Counted from the stretch's first letter, positions 42,801-52,865 are shown. The stretch is DNA of 64,000 nt from Astropecten irregularis (GCA_963971285.1 OZ020262.1:9802745-9866744); one strand, 5' to 3'. Notes: generated by a model not told the origin, from the letters alone. Translations and numbers: made by a program.

Positions 42801-45800
42801 TCGACGAACGGTATATGATTGAATTGTGATTGGATTTTTCTGTTGGCAAACAGAGGGTAGCGCCAGTCTTTTTCAGACGTCTGACGAAAAAAATTGTCAA
42901 AAAATGGGTCAGAGCATTCAGCGTCATGTTAACTATCAAAGCTCACACAAAAGAGGGCAGTACAACCAGCAAAGATTTGTGACGAATTTTGATGTTTTTA
43001 ATTGAATAAAATAAGGATGTAATTTGGAGGTTTTTTTTCCTGTTTTTTCCGCAAATTTTTTCCCCTCACCGGATCTGTCAAAGGCGGATGTAGATTTAAA
43101 TGTTTAAGCACCGATTCCCACTGATGCAAAAGTCATATATAAATTGGGTTGATTAAAAAATGCAATTTTAAGATGTTTACATTTGGTTACCTAACTTGTT
43201 TAAAAAAATTTTTTTTAAATCTGGGGGAAGTTTATAGAATTTAGTTGATTTGACACGAAATGACCCAGTTAATATTAGATTTGTTTGTATTTGTATGTAA
43301 AAGCCTTGTATTAAAGGTACATTTCTATCATAATTTGGTAGTATACTGAAACAGAAATCCTCACAGATTTACCTCTTAACATAATACAGGGTATAAAGAT
43401 GGTGATGGTAGAAACATATAATACTGTGAAAATGTTTCTGCCTGAAATGCTGTATTTATCCAGAAAAGAGTAAAACCAATGACCAAAACTTTGGAAGATT
43501 TATGGTGAAAAGATTGAAAAATACCGTGGGTGTTTTTCACTGTTATTCTCAAACAGTGGGCACTGTATGGGACTGAAATTTTCACAGATGACTGTTATTG
43601 TATCTTTCTCGATATTTTTGCCCATGAATCAGCATTTCTTTGACAAAAACCCAAAGAATGATATTACCTTTAATGCAGTCCTTGTCAAAAGAAAAATAAA
43701 TCAACTCAGTTTTGACGTCTAAATAAACAATTCATTGATTAATCGCGAACTCCTTTTTTTCTTGCATTTGCCAAAAAAACCTTGAATCAACCAGACGGCG
43801 TGAAATATTTGGCTGTAATTACGGCTTACTTGCCTCCTGCTCAACCCGCTATAAAAACCACGTCTGCATGAAATGTTTCAGGGAATAAGACGTGCTTGGC
43901 CGAGCAACGGTGACGGAGGGAAAGATGTGGTCTTGTTCATCGTGGTGTTTGCCTTGAATTAACTCGGCCTGCTTGCAGATTGCTCGCTGCCTCGGGCTAG
44001 GATTGAGGGGTTGGGGGTAGGGGTGGATGGGGGAGGGCCGAGGGGGAGACATTAACAGCTTTAATGTTCTCATTAATTGGCCCATCGTAAAGTCAGAATA
44101 TATACCATAATAGCGCTCCGCACTAATGACGTCACAAAATCCCCGGATGTCAGACAAACATTGTAAAGTCAGAATATATACCATAATAGCGCTCCGCACT
44201 AATGACGTCACAAAATCCCCGGATGTCAGACAAACATTGTCTCACACACGTAGTGTACATGGACGCGTGCAGCCGCGCACACACACCCACACCCGTGCAT
44301 CTGTGATGGCCGTAAACCCTCGGTCTGTTATAGCAACAACGGTCTTAAAGGAGTGCTGTGGCCTAGTGGTCTGGCGTGCATGGTTGCAATGTTTGTCTGA
44401 GATCCGGTGCTATTTTTAGCACAAGTGCGGAGCGCTATTGCCCCCCTAATCACACCCACCCACCCCCACCTAGAGCTATAAAACAGAGAGTTTGATGTTC
44501 TTATTGAGATGTGGGGAACTACACACCGTCTCACTTTTGAATTCCAACCGCAATAAGTTGACATTTATTTTATTGAAAAGTGAACAAAGACAAATTGACT
44601 GGAGCGGGATTCGAACCAGCAACCTCCTGAATACCGTACAGGCACTCTACCAACTGAACCATGGTCATTTATCATTATTTAGATTTTGTCTTAATTTTTT
44701 TACGAGATGTAGTGTCCTGCTTGAATTGGGTGATTATTATTGTTATTTTATCAATTTTTTTTATTTTTTTTACGTGAAGGCTTCGACATCTCCTTACTGG
44801 TATTAGATTCAGGATGCATGATTTCCTTTGAATAAGTATATGAGGTTTATTTAAACTGGATTCTGGCATTTTACAAATAGGGACTATATAAATGCTGTTT
44901 TTGATTCATGTAGGCCTATGTATTGTTTACGAGTCGTTTCATCCAGTAGGGGAATAAAAAAGATCGCTGGCAAGGTCTCATCAGTCCCATAAACATGATA
45001 ACGTAACCGCCAGGGTACGCCGTCTGTATAATAATTCTGCAAGGGCCAGGAATAATTTTTTGCAATTGAATACAACATTTCTCTGAGGGAATTGGATTAT
45101 TCAAACCATCTTCACCTTGACAGAAAATTATTTTTTCTTTTCTTTTTTTTTGTTGGTTACAAAAATTCCCCAGGGTGGACAAATGTTAATTTATATTTAT
45201 TAGAATGCTTTATTTATTTATGACAAATGTAGTGAAAACATGCATGAATGTGTTAAAACTACTCCAAATTTGTAAACCATTGAAGGGTTATTCAAAATGA
45301 ATGTTAAGTGGCTAAGGAAAGCTTCTTTTATAAGGCCACTTAAAAATGTGTGATTTTGGGGTGTAAGAAAGTTTTGGTACCATTATAATCTTGCATTAAC
45401 TATGAAAAAATCATGATTTACAATTTTGTGTGATTTTAAAAGGCGAGTCAAACATATGGGGCCGATTTCACTAACGCTTTGCGATCATCGCTAAAGCTCA
45501 AATCCATCGCTTCAACGGAAAAATGCTTTGCAAAGTAGCGATCGACCATTCATTTAGCGATGGATTTGGGCTTTAGCGTTGATCGCAAAGCGTAAGGCCG
45601 AAAAAAAAAAATTGTTGTGTTGCCCTCAAGTGGAAAAATTAAAATTTTGGGTCGGTCGGTTGATTTTTTTTTTTTTTTTGGCCGACTTTCAAACATTTAA
45701 GAATAAATACTGGGTCATTCATATACATGGTCACCAGGGCTTATAAATCAACGGTCTTGGGTCGTTTTGAGGAGACACGCTTTTTTACTGCTAAATCTTA

Positions 45801-48706
45801 CATTTTCTGTCAAAAAATGTGAGTTTTTATACTTTAGGACTCGGAGAAAAAAAAAATAAAAAATCCCGACCCAAAGTTTTGGCATTATACGGTCGGTCGC
45901 TGAGGGCAACACAACCATTTTTTTTTTTCGGCCTAATAGTGAAAACAGCCCATGGTTTCTCAAGCTTGACATTTTTTGGTTCAAATTTTAGCTTTGTTGT
46001 GAAATGTTAGGTCGACAGACAAAAGCTGGAAATCCAGCTCGTTCATTGTCAGTAAAAGATGATGACTCGAAGACGACTTAATAAATACCGCATTGTAATA
46101 ACCATATTGCTTTATACCCTTCCAGGCCCACGGCAGATTAATCTAAGAGTTTTTCCAATCTCCCCTCGTCTCCATTTTATTTGGATTTCAATCATCCACT
46201 GTTGGATAAAAGGTTTGCTCGGCAGTCGTTGGAATCAGTCGTTGTTACCACTCGTGGAAACGATTCTTATCTCCTAATGTCGACCGGGTGATCAAACTTG
46301 GCAGGATTGAATCATGAATCTTTGGACGGTATTCCTGCATGCATAATACCCCTCATGGGGCCTTTTCCAAACCTCGGCTCCGGCTCCGGCTTTGTCTCTG
46401 GCTTTGTCTCTGGCTTTGTCTCTGTCATCCATATGCTGAAAAATATAGGTTGTGGTTTTTCATTGAAGCTGCAGCTCTGTTTTTCTTTTCAAACCAGAGA
46501 ATCTAATTCCGAACTGCAGCCTAAAGTCTCTTTTGATACCCGTTATTTAAAAATGGATTCACAAAATGGAGCCGGAGCCTGAGCCGAGGTTTTGAAAAGG
46601 CCCGTGGTAAAGGTGACCATATTTTGTTGAGATGATCCGGGGACAGTGATCCGTGTCCTGGGGGAAGGGATATAATTTTGAAAAAAAAAAATTGAATCCA
46701 GATGGCTACATGCAAAATGGTGGCATATATGGACATAGACCTATTGTCCAGTTGACATGAGTGGGTTACATGTCTTAGGCAGTTGTCTTCACATGCTCTG
46801 AAGAATGGATCTTCTTCAGCACTGCATTTGTTAATTTTTTGTTTATTTCAGACAATTAGAATTTTTGGGGGCATTTCTTCGAATTGGGGGACATTTTAGG
46901 GGACAATTTTTCATCGGGGACTGTCCCCGAAAATCGGGGACGTCTGGTCACCTTACCCATGGTGTGTCCCCTCCTAGACTCCGTTTCAACCTACCTATAA
47001 TTCACTGAGAATATAAATTCCTCTGAACCTTTGTTGAATAGTGTCCACTGTCCAGTCAGCACTTTGCCCAAGCAGTGGCGTAGCCAGGATTTTTTAATAG
47101 GGGGGGCCAAAATGTAAACGATCGAGGATCGACTCATTATTCATTTATCCACTTGTCTCGCACTAGGCCTACTGAATACGCGCGCCAGCATTGAGGCACG
47201 TTGGTGTTGTCTTGAGGGGGGGCGGTGTAGGAGGAGCCTTTAGACTTTTTGTTTTATTTTTTTAATTTTTTGTAATTTTTTTTTTCCGGGGATGAATAGG
47301 GGGGCCCTGGCCCTGGCCCCCCTGCCCCCCCCCCCCCCCCCCCCCGTCTACGCCAGTGTGCCCAAGACTTGATCTTTCAGCAATTTTTTTGATCCCATAA
47401 TTTCACGACGTGTCGTTGTGAGGAAGAAACACCAAAATAAAGATCAAAATGGATCCCCCCCCCCCGCCCCACCTCATTTTTCCCCTTAAACTGCGGGCTG
47501 CCTCTGCGGTTGCTGGTGCAATTAGTGTGCAGCGTTGATGTAAATAGAGGTTGGCGTGTATAGGCTCGGATACGCTTCCAGCTATCATGTGCATGACGAC
47601 GACGCGATGTCCGTGATTACGGACCGAACTGTAGATCAACATGTTTCCTGCGATTAGAATGAATGTTGCTCTGATTGAAATAGGGGACAAGGATTTTCTT
47701 TTTCTTTTTTTTGGGTCCATGGCTTGTTGATGAGAACGCAATGACACATAACCCTGCTGGTTTATTACCCTCTGCCCGATATATCAACCACTGGTGTAAT
47801 ATTTCTGTCATCTATTCTCGGCCTATTGTTTTTAATATTGCCATGGAGATTGGTTGCCATGGAGACTGATGATGTATGTTGGAAATTGGTATTCTTAATT
47901 CCGCAATAAAGTGCAAGTTGTATTTATAACAGGATGTGGAACAGACTCACCAGATAATGAAATGAATGAAATGATGCTAGATTTATAACCCTGTGAAGTT
48001 ATTAAGAATTTAGCCATTCGAGAAATCCCTAATATCTCATATCTTTTCAAGGGACAATAAAGATCTCGGGTTTTGATGCCATCAAATCAAGATCAAAATT
48101 GATGGATAAACGAAGATGATACTTAAAGTCGCATATTCTGTCAGGAAGTTCATTTGTTACAGCATGTTTCAGTGGTTATTTGGGGCCTTTTTCAAAGTTC
48201 GCTTCTGATTCAGGCTCCGGCTTCGTTTCTGTAATCTATCTATATGCTGAAAATATAGGTTGTGGTTTTTCATTGAAGCTGAAGCTCTGTTTTCTTTTTT
48301 TCAAACTAGAGAATCTACTTCCGAACTGCAGCCCAAAGTTTCTATTTTGAAACTCATTGTTTTAGAATGGATTCACGAAATGGAGCCAGAGCCGGAGCTG
48401 TAATGGAGCGCTGAGAAAGGCCCTAGATCTCACTTTTTGATTTAAGAACTCTCTGATCACTTTTATCCAGTCACAACTCCGTCATCCTTTCATTTAGAAT
48501 AAATTACAAAAACAAATTTGTGTGTTTTTTGGTTGTCTCCAGGTTTGTACCGGGGACAGACTTCAGCATGCAAGCTTTTAAGGTCAATATGGAGGGCTTT
48601 GATTCCTGCGACCCTACCTACGGTCAAGCGCTCTCGTCCAGACCACTGACCACTCCGTTTGTCGTGGAGGACCAGTTTCTCACACTCGGAAGTAACCTCT
48701 TCATCG
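24124..48706 (+). CDS. Secreted protein with cupredoxin-like segment (5' part, four exons)
   Basis: Four exons join in phase: 24124-24219, 29077-29169, 34995-35101 and 48543-48706, all GT-AG. The ATG at 24124 has A at -3 and G at +4. Residues 1-32 form a signal peptide: basic MEFLSTPRR, then the hydrophobic IITVLALVSAILAVF, and a likely cut near IASA. The mature part starts SECELPIDLGELAW, has N-linked glycosylation sites (NLT, NGT) and several cysteines. It then reads VQRGQLIRFVPGTDFSMQAF, followed by FDSCDP and FLTLGSNLFIG. That succession (basic/Gly turn, hydrophobic strand, F-D-S-C, L-x-x-G-x-x-x-F) resembles the second half of a cupredoxin/phytocyanin fold. The expected copper-ligand His in the QAFKV strand is absent. 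The last exon ends in phase 1, so coding continues, but no further exon was recognised by 64000. The fold is inference; the gene model is better supported. Confidence 0.7.
25165..25290. mobile_element. Family F copy
   Basis: AACTGCTCACCAGCCAAAAT, then GGAGGGGCTGATGCGTTTCG and ATCCTATCCGGATCTTTCTC: the left half of the element. Confidence 0.6.
25835..26335. repeat. Tandem repeat, about 135 bp x 4 units
   Basis: AATTCTATAAAACGGAGAG recurs at 25835, 25973, 26104 and 26241 (spacing 138, 131, 137). Each unit includes CAGACTCGGCAAATTAGCCT and CAGATTAGTGTGCTG. The last unit is shortened. Confidence 0.92.
26982..27339 (+). mobile_element. Family A element flanked by a 44-bp direct repeat
   Basis: Left end TAAAGGTAATATAATACTTT, right end AAAGTACGATACTACCTTTAA. 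The 44 bases at 26934-26977 (TTAAGTGATGACCAGACAAA...) recur at 27336-27379 with one mismatch, far longer than a normal TTAA duplication. Confidence 0.85.
27512..27757. mobile_element. Family M element
   Basis: CAGGGGACAATTTTGTGGAG at the left, mirrored by CAATGAAATTGGCCCCTG at the right. GCTAAGCAC and GTGTGCTAAGC are also mirrored. Confidence 0.8.
28830..28925 (-). mobile_element. Diverged tRNA-like repeat
   Basis: On the minus strand GAGCTGGATAGCTCAATCAG ... GGGTTCGAATCCCACCC keeps A- and B-box words but the core is lengthened and mispaired, so a functional tRNA is unlikely. Confidence 0.6.
29350..29714. mobile_element. Family B TTAA element, intact
   Basis: TTAAAGGTATAATACATGAT at the left and ATCATGTACTGTACCTTTAA at the right are inverted and TTAA-bounded. 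Inside: CATGTACATGAAATAATAAA, CTGAGTCACGAGAAAATAGC. Confidence 0.85.
30840..30970 (+). other. CTGAGGA...CGAAACG repeat fragment
   Basis: CTCTCCTGAGGATGACTAGA, then TTTGTCGAAACGTCGAGAG, and 50 bases on TACATGGTGTCACCGCAAG. It combines the CTGATGA-like motif with a T-family end (ACATGGTG), the same association as at 20569. Confidence 0.4.
31586..32069. mobile_element. Family B element with internal 28-bp tandem repeat
   Basis: TTAAAGGGTACAGTACAGGA at the left and CAATCATAACATTATACC at the right. At 31741-31880 the unit ACAAAGACTGAAAACAG with TTTTAGTAAA is repeated about five times (period 28), which explains the larger size. Confidence 0.85.
32488..32692. mobile_element. Family G copy
   Basis: TTGGCTCCGGCTCCGTCTCTG at the left is mirrored in part by GGAGCCAGAGCCTGAGCC. 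Centre: GAAAATATAGGTTGTGG, TTTTAGAATGGATTCATG. Confidence 0.7.
33430..33545. mobile_element. Family S fold-back, core lost
   Basis: The left terminal arm AATATAATCATCAAATAACC is followed by AAGTGAACAAAAAAAAATCC and directly by AGTCAATTTTTCTTTGTTCA: two inverted tails with essentially no tRNA core between them. Confidence 0.7.
34485..34640. mobile_element. Family F fold-back element
   Basis: AGGGCCTTACACATTTCGAT and GATCGAAATGCGTCAGGACC are the two arms; GCCTTCGATAAAGATTCTG lies between. The outer flank CCAAGCATTTTAAATTTCAG matches other copies. Confidence 0.75.
34680..34790 (-). mobile_element. Family S copy, truncated
   Basis: ATTATCAAATAACCTCAACT is the terminal arm, then AAAGCGAACAAAGAAAAATT and GGATTCGAACCGGTGACCTC. 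It breaks off inside the tRNA-like core, before the A-box. Confidence 0.7.
36627..36953 (-). mobile_element. Family A TTAA element, inverted
   Basis: TTAAAGGTAGTATCATACTT at the left; TATGATATTACCTTTAA at the right. The body is in reverse orientation (TTTTGCCCACGAATTTGTAT near 36889). Confidence 0.85.
37850..38023. mobile_element. Family G copy, left end lost
   Basis: TTTTTCATTGAAGCTGAAGT, GAATCTACTTCCGAACCG, GGAGCCTGAACTAGAGCC and the end TTGAGAAAGGCCCTT. Confidence 0.7.
38559..38935. mobile_element. Family B TTAA element
   Basis: TTAAAGATGCAGTACTGGAT at the left; ACCAATCATGTACTATACC then TTTAA at the right. Confidence 0.75.
39816..39884. repeat. (CAA)n microsatellite
   Basis: About 23 CAA units with one interruption (CAAAAA) near 39848. 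Confidence 0.97.
40054..40431 (+). mobile_element. Family A TTAA element
   Basis: TTAAAGGTAATTTCATAACT at the left; AAGTATGATAGTACCTTTAA at the right. Confidence 0.8.
41727..41870. mobile_element. Family R element
   Basis: CCTGGGGTTGATTTCACCAA at the left; GTGGAAATCGACCCCTGG at the right. CTACGATCGATCGTAGG is a palindrome inside the right arm. Confidence 0.8.
43311..43673 (-). mobile_element. Family A TTAA element, inverted
   Basis: TTAAAGGTACATTTCTATCA at the left; AAAGAATGATATTACCTTTAA at the right, body reversed. Confidence 0.8.
44087..44238. repeat. Perfect 76-bp tandem duplication
   Basis: GTAAAGTCAGAATATATACC starts at 44087 and 44163; both copies carry AATAGCGCTCCGCACTAATG, ACGTCACAAAATCCCCGG and ATGTCAGACAAACATT without a visible difference. 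TGACGTCA, a CRE-type octamer, is present in each. Related GTGCGGA[GA]CGCTATTG words occur at 44425 and 55467. Confidence 0.9.
44345..44440 (+). mobile_element. SINE head fragment joined to another repeat
   Basis: GTGCTGTGGCCTAGTGGTCT matches the head of the SINE at 7131, then switches abruptly to CAATGTTTGTCTGAGATCC and GTGCGGAGCGCTATTG, the latter matching the 76-bp duplicated segment. Confidence 0.6.
44570..44670 (-). mobile_element. Family S copy
   Basis: GAAAAGTGAACAAAGACAAA, GGAGCGGGATTCGAACCAGC, CCTGAATACCGTACAGGCAC, CTACCAACTGAACCATG. The A-box is decayed. Confidence 0.75.
45456..45953. mobile_element. Inverted-repeat element (Q) split by a family P insertion
   Basis: ATGGGGCCGATTTCACTAAC and GCTTTGCGATCATCGCTAAA at the left are mirrored by TTTAGCGTTGATCGCAAAGC at 45575-45592. 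The outer end resumes only after 45935 as TAGTGAAAACAGCCCAT. The element is continuous once 45593-45935 is removed. Confidence 0.75.
45593..45935. mobile_element. Family P MITE nested in Q
   Basis: TAAGGCCGAAAAAAAAAAATT, GTTGTGTTGCCCTC at the left, mirrored by GAGGGCAACACAACCATTTT and TTTCGGCCTA at the right. GGTCGGTCGG is likewise mirrored inside. Confidence 0.85.
46356..46604. mobile_element. Family G element, intact
   Basis: GGGGCCTTTTCCAAACCTCG, then CTCCGGCTCCGGC and three TTTGTCTCTGGC units; the right end is GAGCCGGAGCCTGAGCC, GAGGTTTTGAAAAGGCCC. Best copy for seeing the inverted ends. Confidence 0.85.
46608..46955. mobile_element. MITE with AAGGTGACCA termini
   Basis: TAAAGGTGACCATATTTTG at the left and GACGTCTGGTCACCTTA at the right. 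CGGGGAC / GTCCCCG words are mirrored. It abuts the family G element. Confidence 0.75.
47073..47358. mobile_element. hAT-like MITE with perfect 8-bp target duplication
   Basis: Begins CAGTGGCGTAGCCAGG and ends GTCTACGCCAGTG. TGCCCAAG occurs immediately on both sides (47065-47072, 47359-47366). It has a G-run near the left and a long C-run near the right. Confidence 0.9.
48182..48425. mobile_element. Family G element
   Basis: GGGGCCTTTTTCAAAGTTCG at the left; GAGCCAGAGCCGGAGC and GAGAAAGGCCCTAG at the right. It ends about 115 bp upstream of the exon at 48543. Confidence 0.8.
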
Positions 48707-50359
48707 GTGAGTACGAAGATCACTTTGAATTTCTTTGAAATGTTTGTGTCCATTTCGTGGTCATGTTTTTGGCTCATAGGTATGTAGTCACAGAAAGTTT
48801 TTAGCTTGTGAACCCTTGTCCGCCATTTTGGATTCGATGTTCATGATATTTGTCAGAATAAAATCAAATTTAGCCAGGAATGCTTTCCAATTTCGGCTCA
48901 AAATTAGGATTGACGCTTTGCAAATGCGCCATTCCGCATTTACTTCTCAGGACCACACACCTGCAAAAGAGTGTAATAGGCCTACGTGGTGTCTCCGCAA
49001 GCCTTTAGATCTCATGATGGTCATATTAGAGTGGTACATTGTCCACCACTCTTAATTTTACAACGGGTTTCCTGTTTACGTTCCTGAGATTGATTTTGTT
49101 CTAGTACAAGGTGCAAGCCTAATTTTCCCTTATCACTAAAATTTGAAATGGTACAGATCTAGATACACAAGACACTCTCACAAAATCAGGCCTAAAGTTT
49201 GTTCTGAATTACTGTAAATTTCCGCTGGTACGGCGCACTTTTTTTCACCTCGGCAAAAATAAAAAGTTAGAGGTGTGCTGTATGGTTGGGTGCAGCCTGC
49301 TGGCGGTCTCTCTAAGTGTCGGTTGCGATCACCGCGCTCCGATAGAAAAGCTTCCGAGGCAAGCAGTAACACAGCACACTGACCGACTGGCATTCAAATG
49401 AAAACGAAAGGACGCCGACCGCTACTTATTTTCATTCGTCCAGTTTCCTCAACTGAAACTTCTTCCAACATTATGCGCCGCATCAAACCAGTACTCGTAT
49501 ACACGGTGGAATTTTAAAGTGCTTTCCCCCTTTCGCTGCCCGTTCCCCCTCTAGGGAATGTGGAAACTTTCCTCCCCGGAGCCCACTCATTCTTCACGTC
49601 AAGCCGGGTGCGTTCCGCCGCGAAGCACTTTTCAGCCGAAATGCACAATCTCCCGAGGAATAAACTCGCTCCGTCAACAAGGCTGCGCAAATAAAAGAAA
49701 GAAAAAAAAACTCCAAAGATCTTTCAAATATTGAACAGTCCTCGTACAAGATTTTCAAACTCTTTCCTGTCCGACGTCCAGCTCTCGGTCTTGGATATTG
49801 AGATCTCCTTGATCAGTTGTACGGGAATGGAGGGTCACTGAACTTTCTTTAGCCGCTCGCTCGTATAATGCGGGAGGAGATTGCATTACCCGACGAGAAA
49901 TGACACTCAAGTGTGCAGCAAACCTTGACAACAAATGTTTGTTATTAAAAGATACACATCGTGTTCTTGGAGGTTTTCCCGAGATAAATACCATGGTGAT
50001 GATCTAATGGATTAAAAGGATGACATGCAGTCGCTACCTGCATGTGTGAGGTAGTGACATTGTGTGAACTCCAAACAGTTGGAAAGTTGTAACAAATCTT
50101 AAAATGAAATAAGCAGCCCCCTGAAGTAACTCCAAGAAGAGGTTTTCAAGGAATGCAACACCTGGGATGCTCTCTTCTTGGGTCTGTTGAAACCGGATCC
50201 GACTCGGGACTCACAGGATGGAAGTTATTCCAGAACATTACCTAAATGAAAATCTGGTGACTTGCAATTTTGTACATGTCGTCTGGCATTCTTATTAAAA
50301 CTGGGCTGGAAAAAAAAAGCGAAGCTCAGAAAGCTGCATACATCAAGCATTTCTACCAA

Positions 50360-50707
50360 ACAGCATTTTGGTAAAGGTGACAGCTGCGGTCTGTTCATAA
50401 TTTGATTTGTCATGGAATAAAAACAAACCTGTGACATTTTCAGCTCAATTGATCATCGGAAACTATAGAAAACAGTGAAAAACACTCACATTATTTTCAA
50501 ATGTATTCACAGGTGTTTTGATCTCACTCCAAGAACAAAATGTTTTTGGTCTTTGTTTTACTAATTTCTGGATAAATACAGGATTTCAGCCAGAAATATT
50601 TTAACGGTATGTTTCTACCACCACCATCTTCATACCCTGTAAGTTATACTTAAATCTGTGAACATTTCTGTGTGGGCTTGTTTACCAATCCCACATTGTA
50701 CCTTTAA
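50360..50707. mobile_element. Family B element, left end unclear
   Basis: TATGTTTCTACCACCACCAT, then TACCAATCCCACATTGTACC and TTTAA at the right. The left boundary is decayed. Confidence 0.65.
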
Positions 50708-51274
50708 ACCTGTTTATGAATGTGGCTTAATCACTCATCAACAAATCACAGAAAGTACCGGATTTAAAGAAAAACCCAGAAAACTGTTAAAGCTGTAGGA
50801 GTTGACTTCAGATGCAAACATTGCTGCATCTTATAAATCTAGATTCCTTGTAGGCCTTTCCCTCTTTGCCCCAAGATGCCTGACTCTGTCATGTGTACAC
50901 ACGTCTATGTACCACAAGAGTTGATTCAATAAAGGAAGGTGGTAAAAAAAAAAAAAAAAACCAGAAAGAAGGTTGGACACGTGTGATACACTGTGTACCC
51001 GGTGCCAAACTACAAGAGTTAAAATTTGATTTAGAAATTATAACTGTGTGGCCAACGCGAACCGGTGACGGAGATGTGAGCTTGCAGTGCAGGGTTGTGT
51101 TTTTTTGTTTGCGGTGATGCAAAAGTACATTTTACTTGGGTCAGTAGATGCTGATAAGGCTAACTCGATGTTGAAGTTGGAGCGTGTTTTATCTTGTTCA
51201 TGACTTGCTGTCGTCTAGAAAAGCGGCTGCCCATTAATATCTTGATAGATTACAGGATAGCTTCTTCTATAAAA

Positions 51275-51531
51275 CCTGGGGCCAATTTCATAGAGCTGCT
51301 TAAGCACACAATTTGCTTTTATAAAAGCATGAAATGTCTTCCTTGATCTTGAACCGAATTGCTAACCAAATTTGCATGTGATGTTTACTGCTCTTGACTT
51401 GTTTTCGGCCATTTTTTGCTGAGCATAACATTCACAAGGAGTTTGGGTTGGCATATACTGATTTTATTTACCAAGGTTTTTGGTGCTTAAGCAAATTTTG
51501 GTGCTTAAGCAGCTCTATGAAATTGGGCCAT
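51275..51531. mobile_element. Family M element, well preserved
   Basis: CCTGGGGCCAATTTCATAGA, GCTGCTTAAGCAC at the left; GTGCTTAAGCAGCTCTATGA and AATTGGGCCA at the right. Confidence 0.85.
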
Positions 51532-51684
51532 GGAGTACCTGTAAGTTCTTGTCTGCAATTTGGTGAAGGAACTGGACAAGATTGAACCCTTTCAAAAGTT
51601 TGGCTGTCATTTTTATCGAACTCTCAACCTAACATCCACCTAAATTAGACAGGACAAAATCAGACATTGTGTTCGTTTGGTGTT

Positions 51685-51745
51685 GGAGGGCCTGACGCGT
51701 GACACGTTTCGATCCTAGCTGGGTCTTTACCCAAATTGTGTTTAA
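51685..51745. mobile_element. Family F half-copy
   Basis: GGAGGGCCTGACGCGTGACA, CGTTTCGATCCTAGCTGGG, TCTTTACCCAAA. Confidence 0.55.
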
Positions 51746-52609
51746 TTGAACCTTTACTCATGCCTCTCCCATTTTTTGATGATTTTTTGGGTTCCTCTAT
51801 TTCAGTTTAGTTCTTGAGTTAACTTAACATTTGCCAGAAAACCTTAAATTCCAACGGTTATCTCTGCAGAGCTTCAAATCCGTCGCTCCGCCTCCAAAAC
51901 TCTCTAGCAGGATTTTGTAGTGCATAAAAGAAATCACAGACTTGATAACAGTGAATCTAGATTGATGGAGTAGAAGACAATCCTATAGCTGATTGCCGAA
52001 AGATCAATTGTACTCGTCGGTTAAACTCACTCTGGACAACGGCGGAATAGCCCAATAATAACTTCGACAAGCGGTGGCCGACGAGAACATCACATTTCCT
52101 GTATCTTAGCAACTCTTTAGTGGATTGCCAGGGTTATCTAGACGACAGTGGAGTAACCGTGGTAATACCAGGCAGAATAGAATGTAACAGTATCGGTGAT
52201 GTGAGGTTGCCGGATATTCGGAGATGAAGTCAGTGCAGTGTTGCTTGAGGAGCTTGGGGGCCTAGGAGTGGCTTGTTTTTGAGTGCCACTAAATCAGCTT
52301 CTGCCTCGGATATTAAGAGAGAAATTAAATCATGAAGACGAAATCATGACATTCCACAGGCTGAGTGTCGGTGGCAGATATTACCGATTATCGTTATATA
52401 GGTACATTAATTTTAAGGCATGAAACTTTAAAGTCATGTTTTTACATGTGGATGTGCATTTGCCATCATTGTGGGTTTTTTATCAGGAGAATTAAGAATT
52501 TAGTGTGATTTATTTTGAAAACTCGAGTGTTTCTTGAGCTCATTTCTTTTAATGGTATTGGAGCCAGGATAGAAAATGGTAGTCTAGTCAACTATATTTG
52601 GTTTGTGTG

Positions 52610-52865
52610 CCATTCAGAAGCAATTATAACCCATTAACTGCCATATCAGTGCTCTACCATCTGAGCTATCCAGCCCAATGATGGGGCCTCCCTATTATAG
52701 TCATCATTTTGCTCAGTGTGCCAGTCAGAAGCATATAACCCATTAACTGCCATACCAGCGCTGTACCATCTGAGCTATCAAGCCCTATGATGGGGCCTCC
52801 CTATAACTATAGTCAACTATCTTTGCTCAGGGTGTCAGTCAGAAGCCATATAACCCATTAAACTG
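52610..52865 (-). repeat. Tandem repeats of a tRNA A-box half (diverged family S)
   Basis: The block CAGTCAGAAGC...ATAACCCATTAACTGCCAT and CTGAGCTATC[C/A]AGCCC with ATGGGGCCTCCCTA recurs about every 115 bases, two full units and one partial. On the minus strand each contains GATAGCTCAGATGGTA (A-box) but no B-box. Confidence 0.75.

Larger units (their letters stand above)
35102..48542 (+). other. Intron 3 of the cupredoxin-like gene (13.4 kb)
   Basis: Holds family A (36627, 40054, 43311), B (38559), G (37850, 46356, 48182), R (41727), S (44570), P (45593), a (CAA)n run and a hAT-like MITE (47073), among others listed separately. The stretches 35102-36626, 36954-37849, 38936-39815, 40432-41726, 41871-43310 and 47360-48181 show no recognised feature. 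No coding exon was found, so the intron call rests on matching phases at both ends. Confidence 0.55.

Noticed and set aside
43849-44211. 120-codon minus-strand open frame
   Set aside because: It covers the 76-bp duplication and G-rich DNA; the repeated peptide simply mirrors the DNA repeat.
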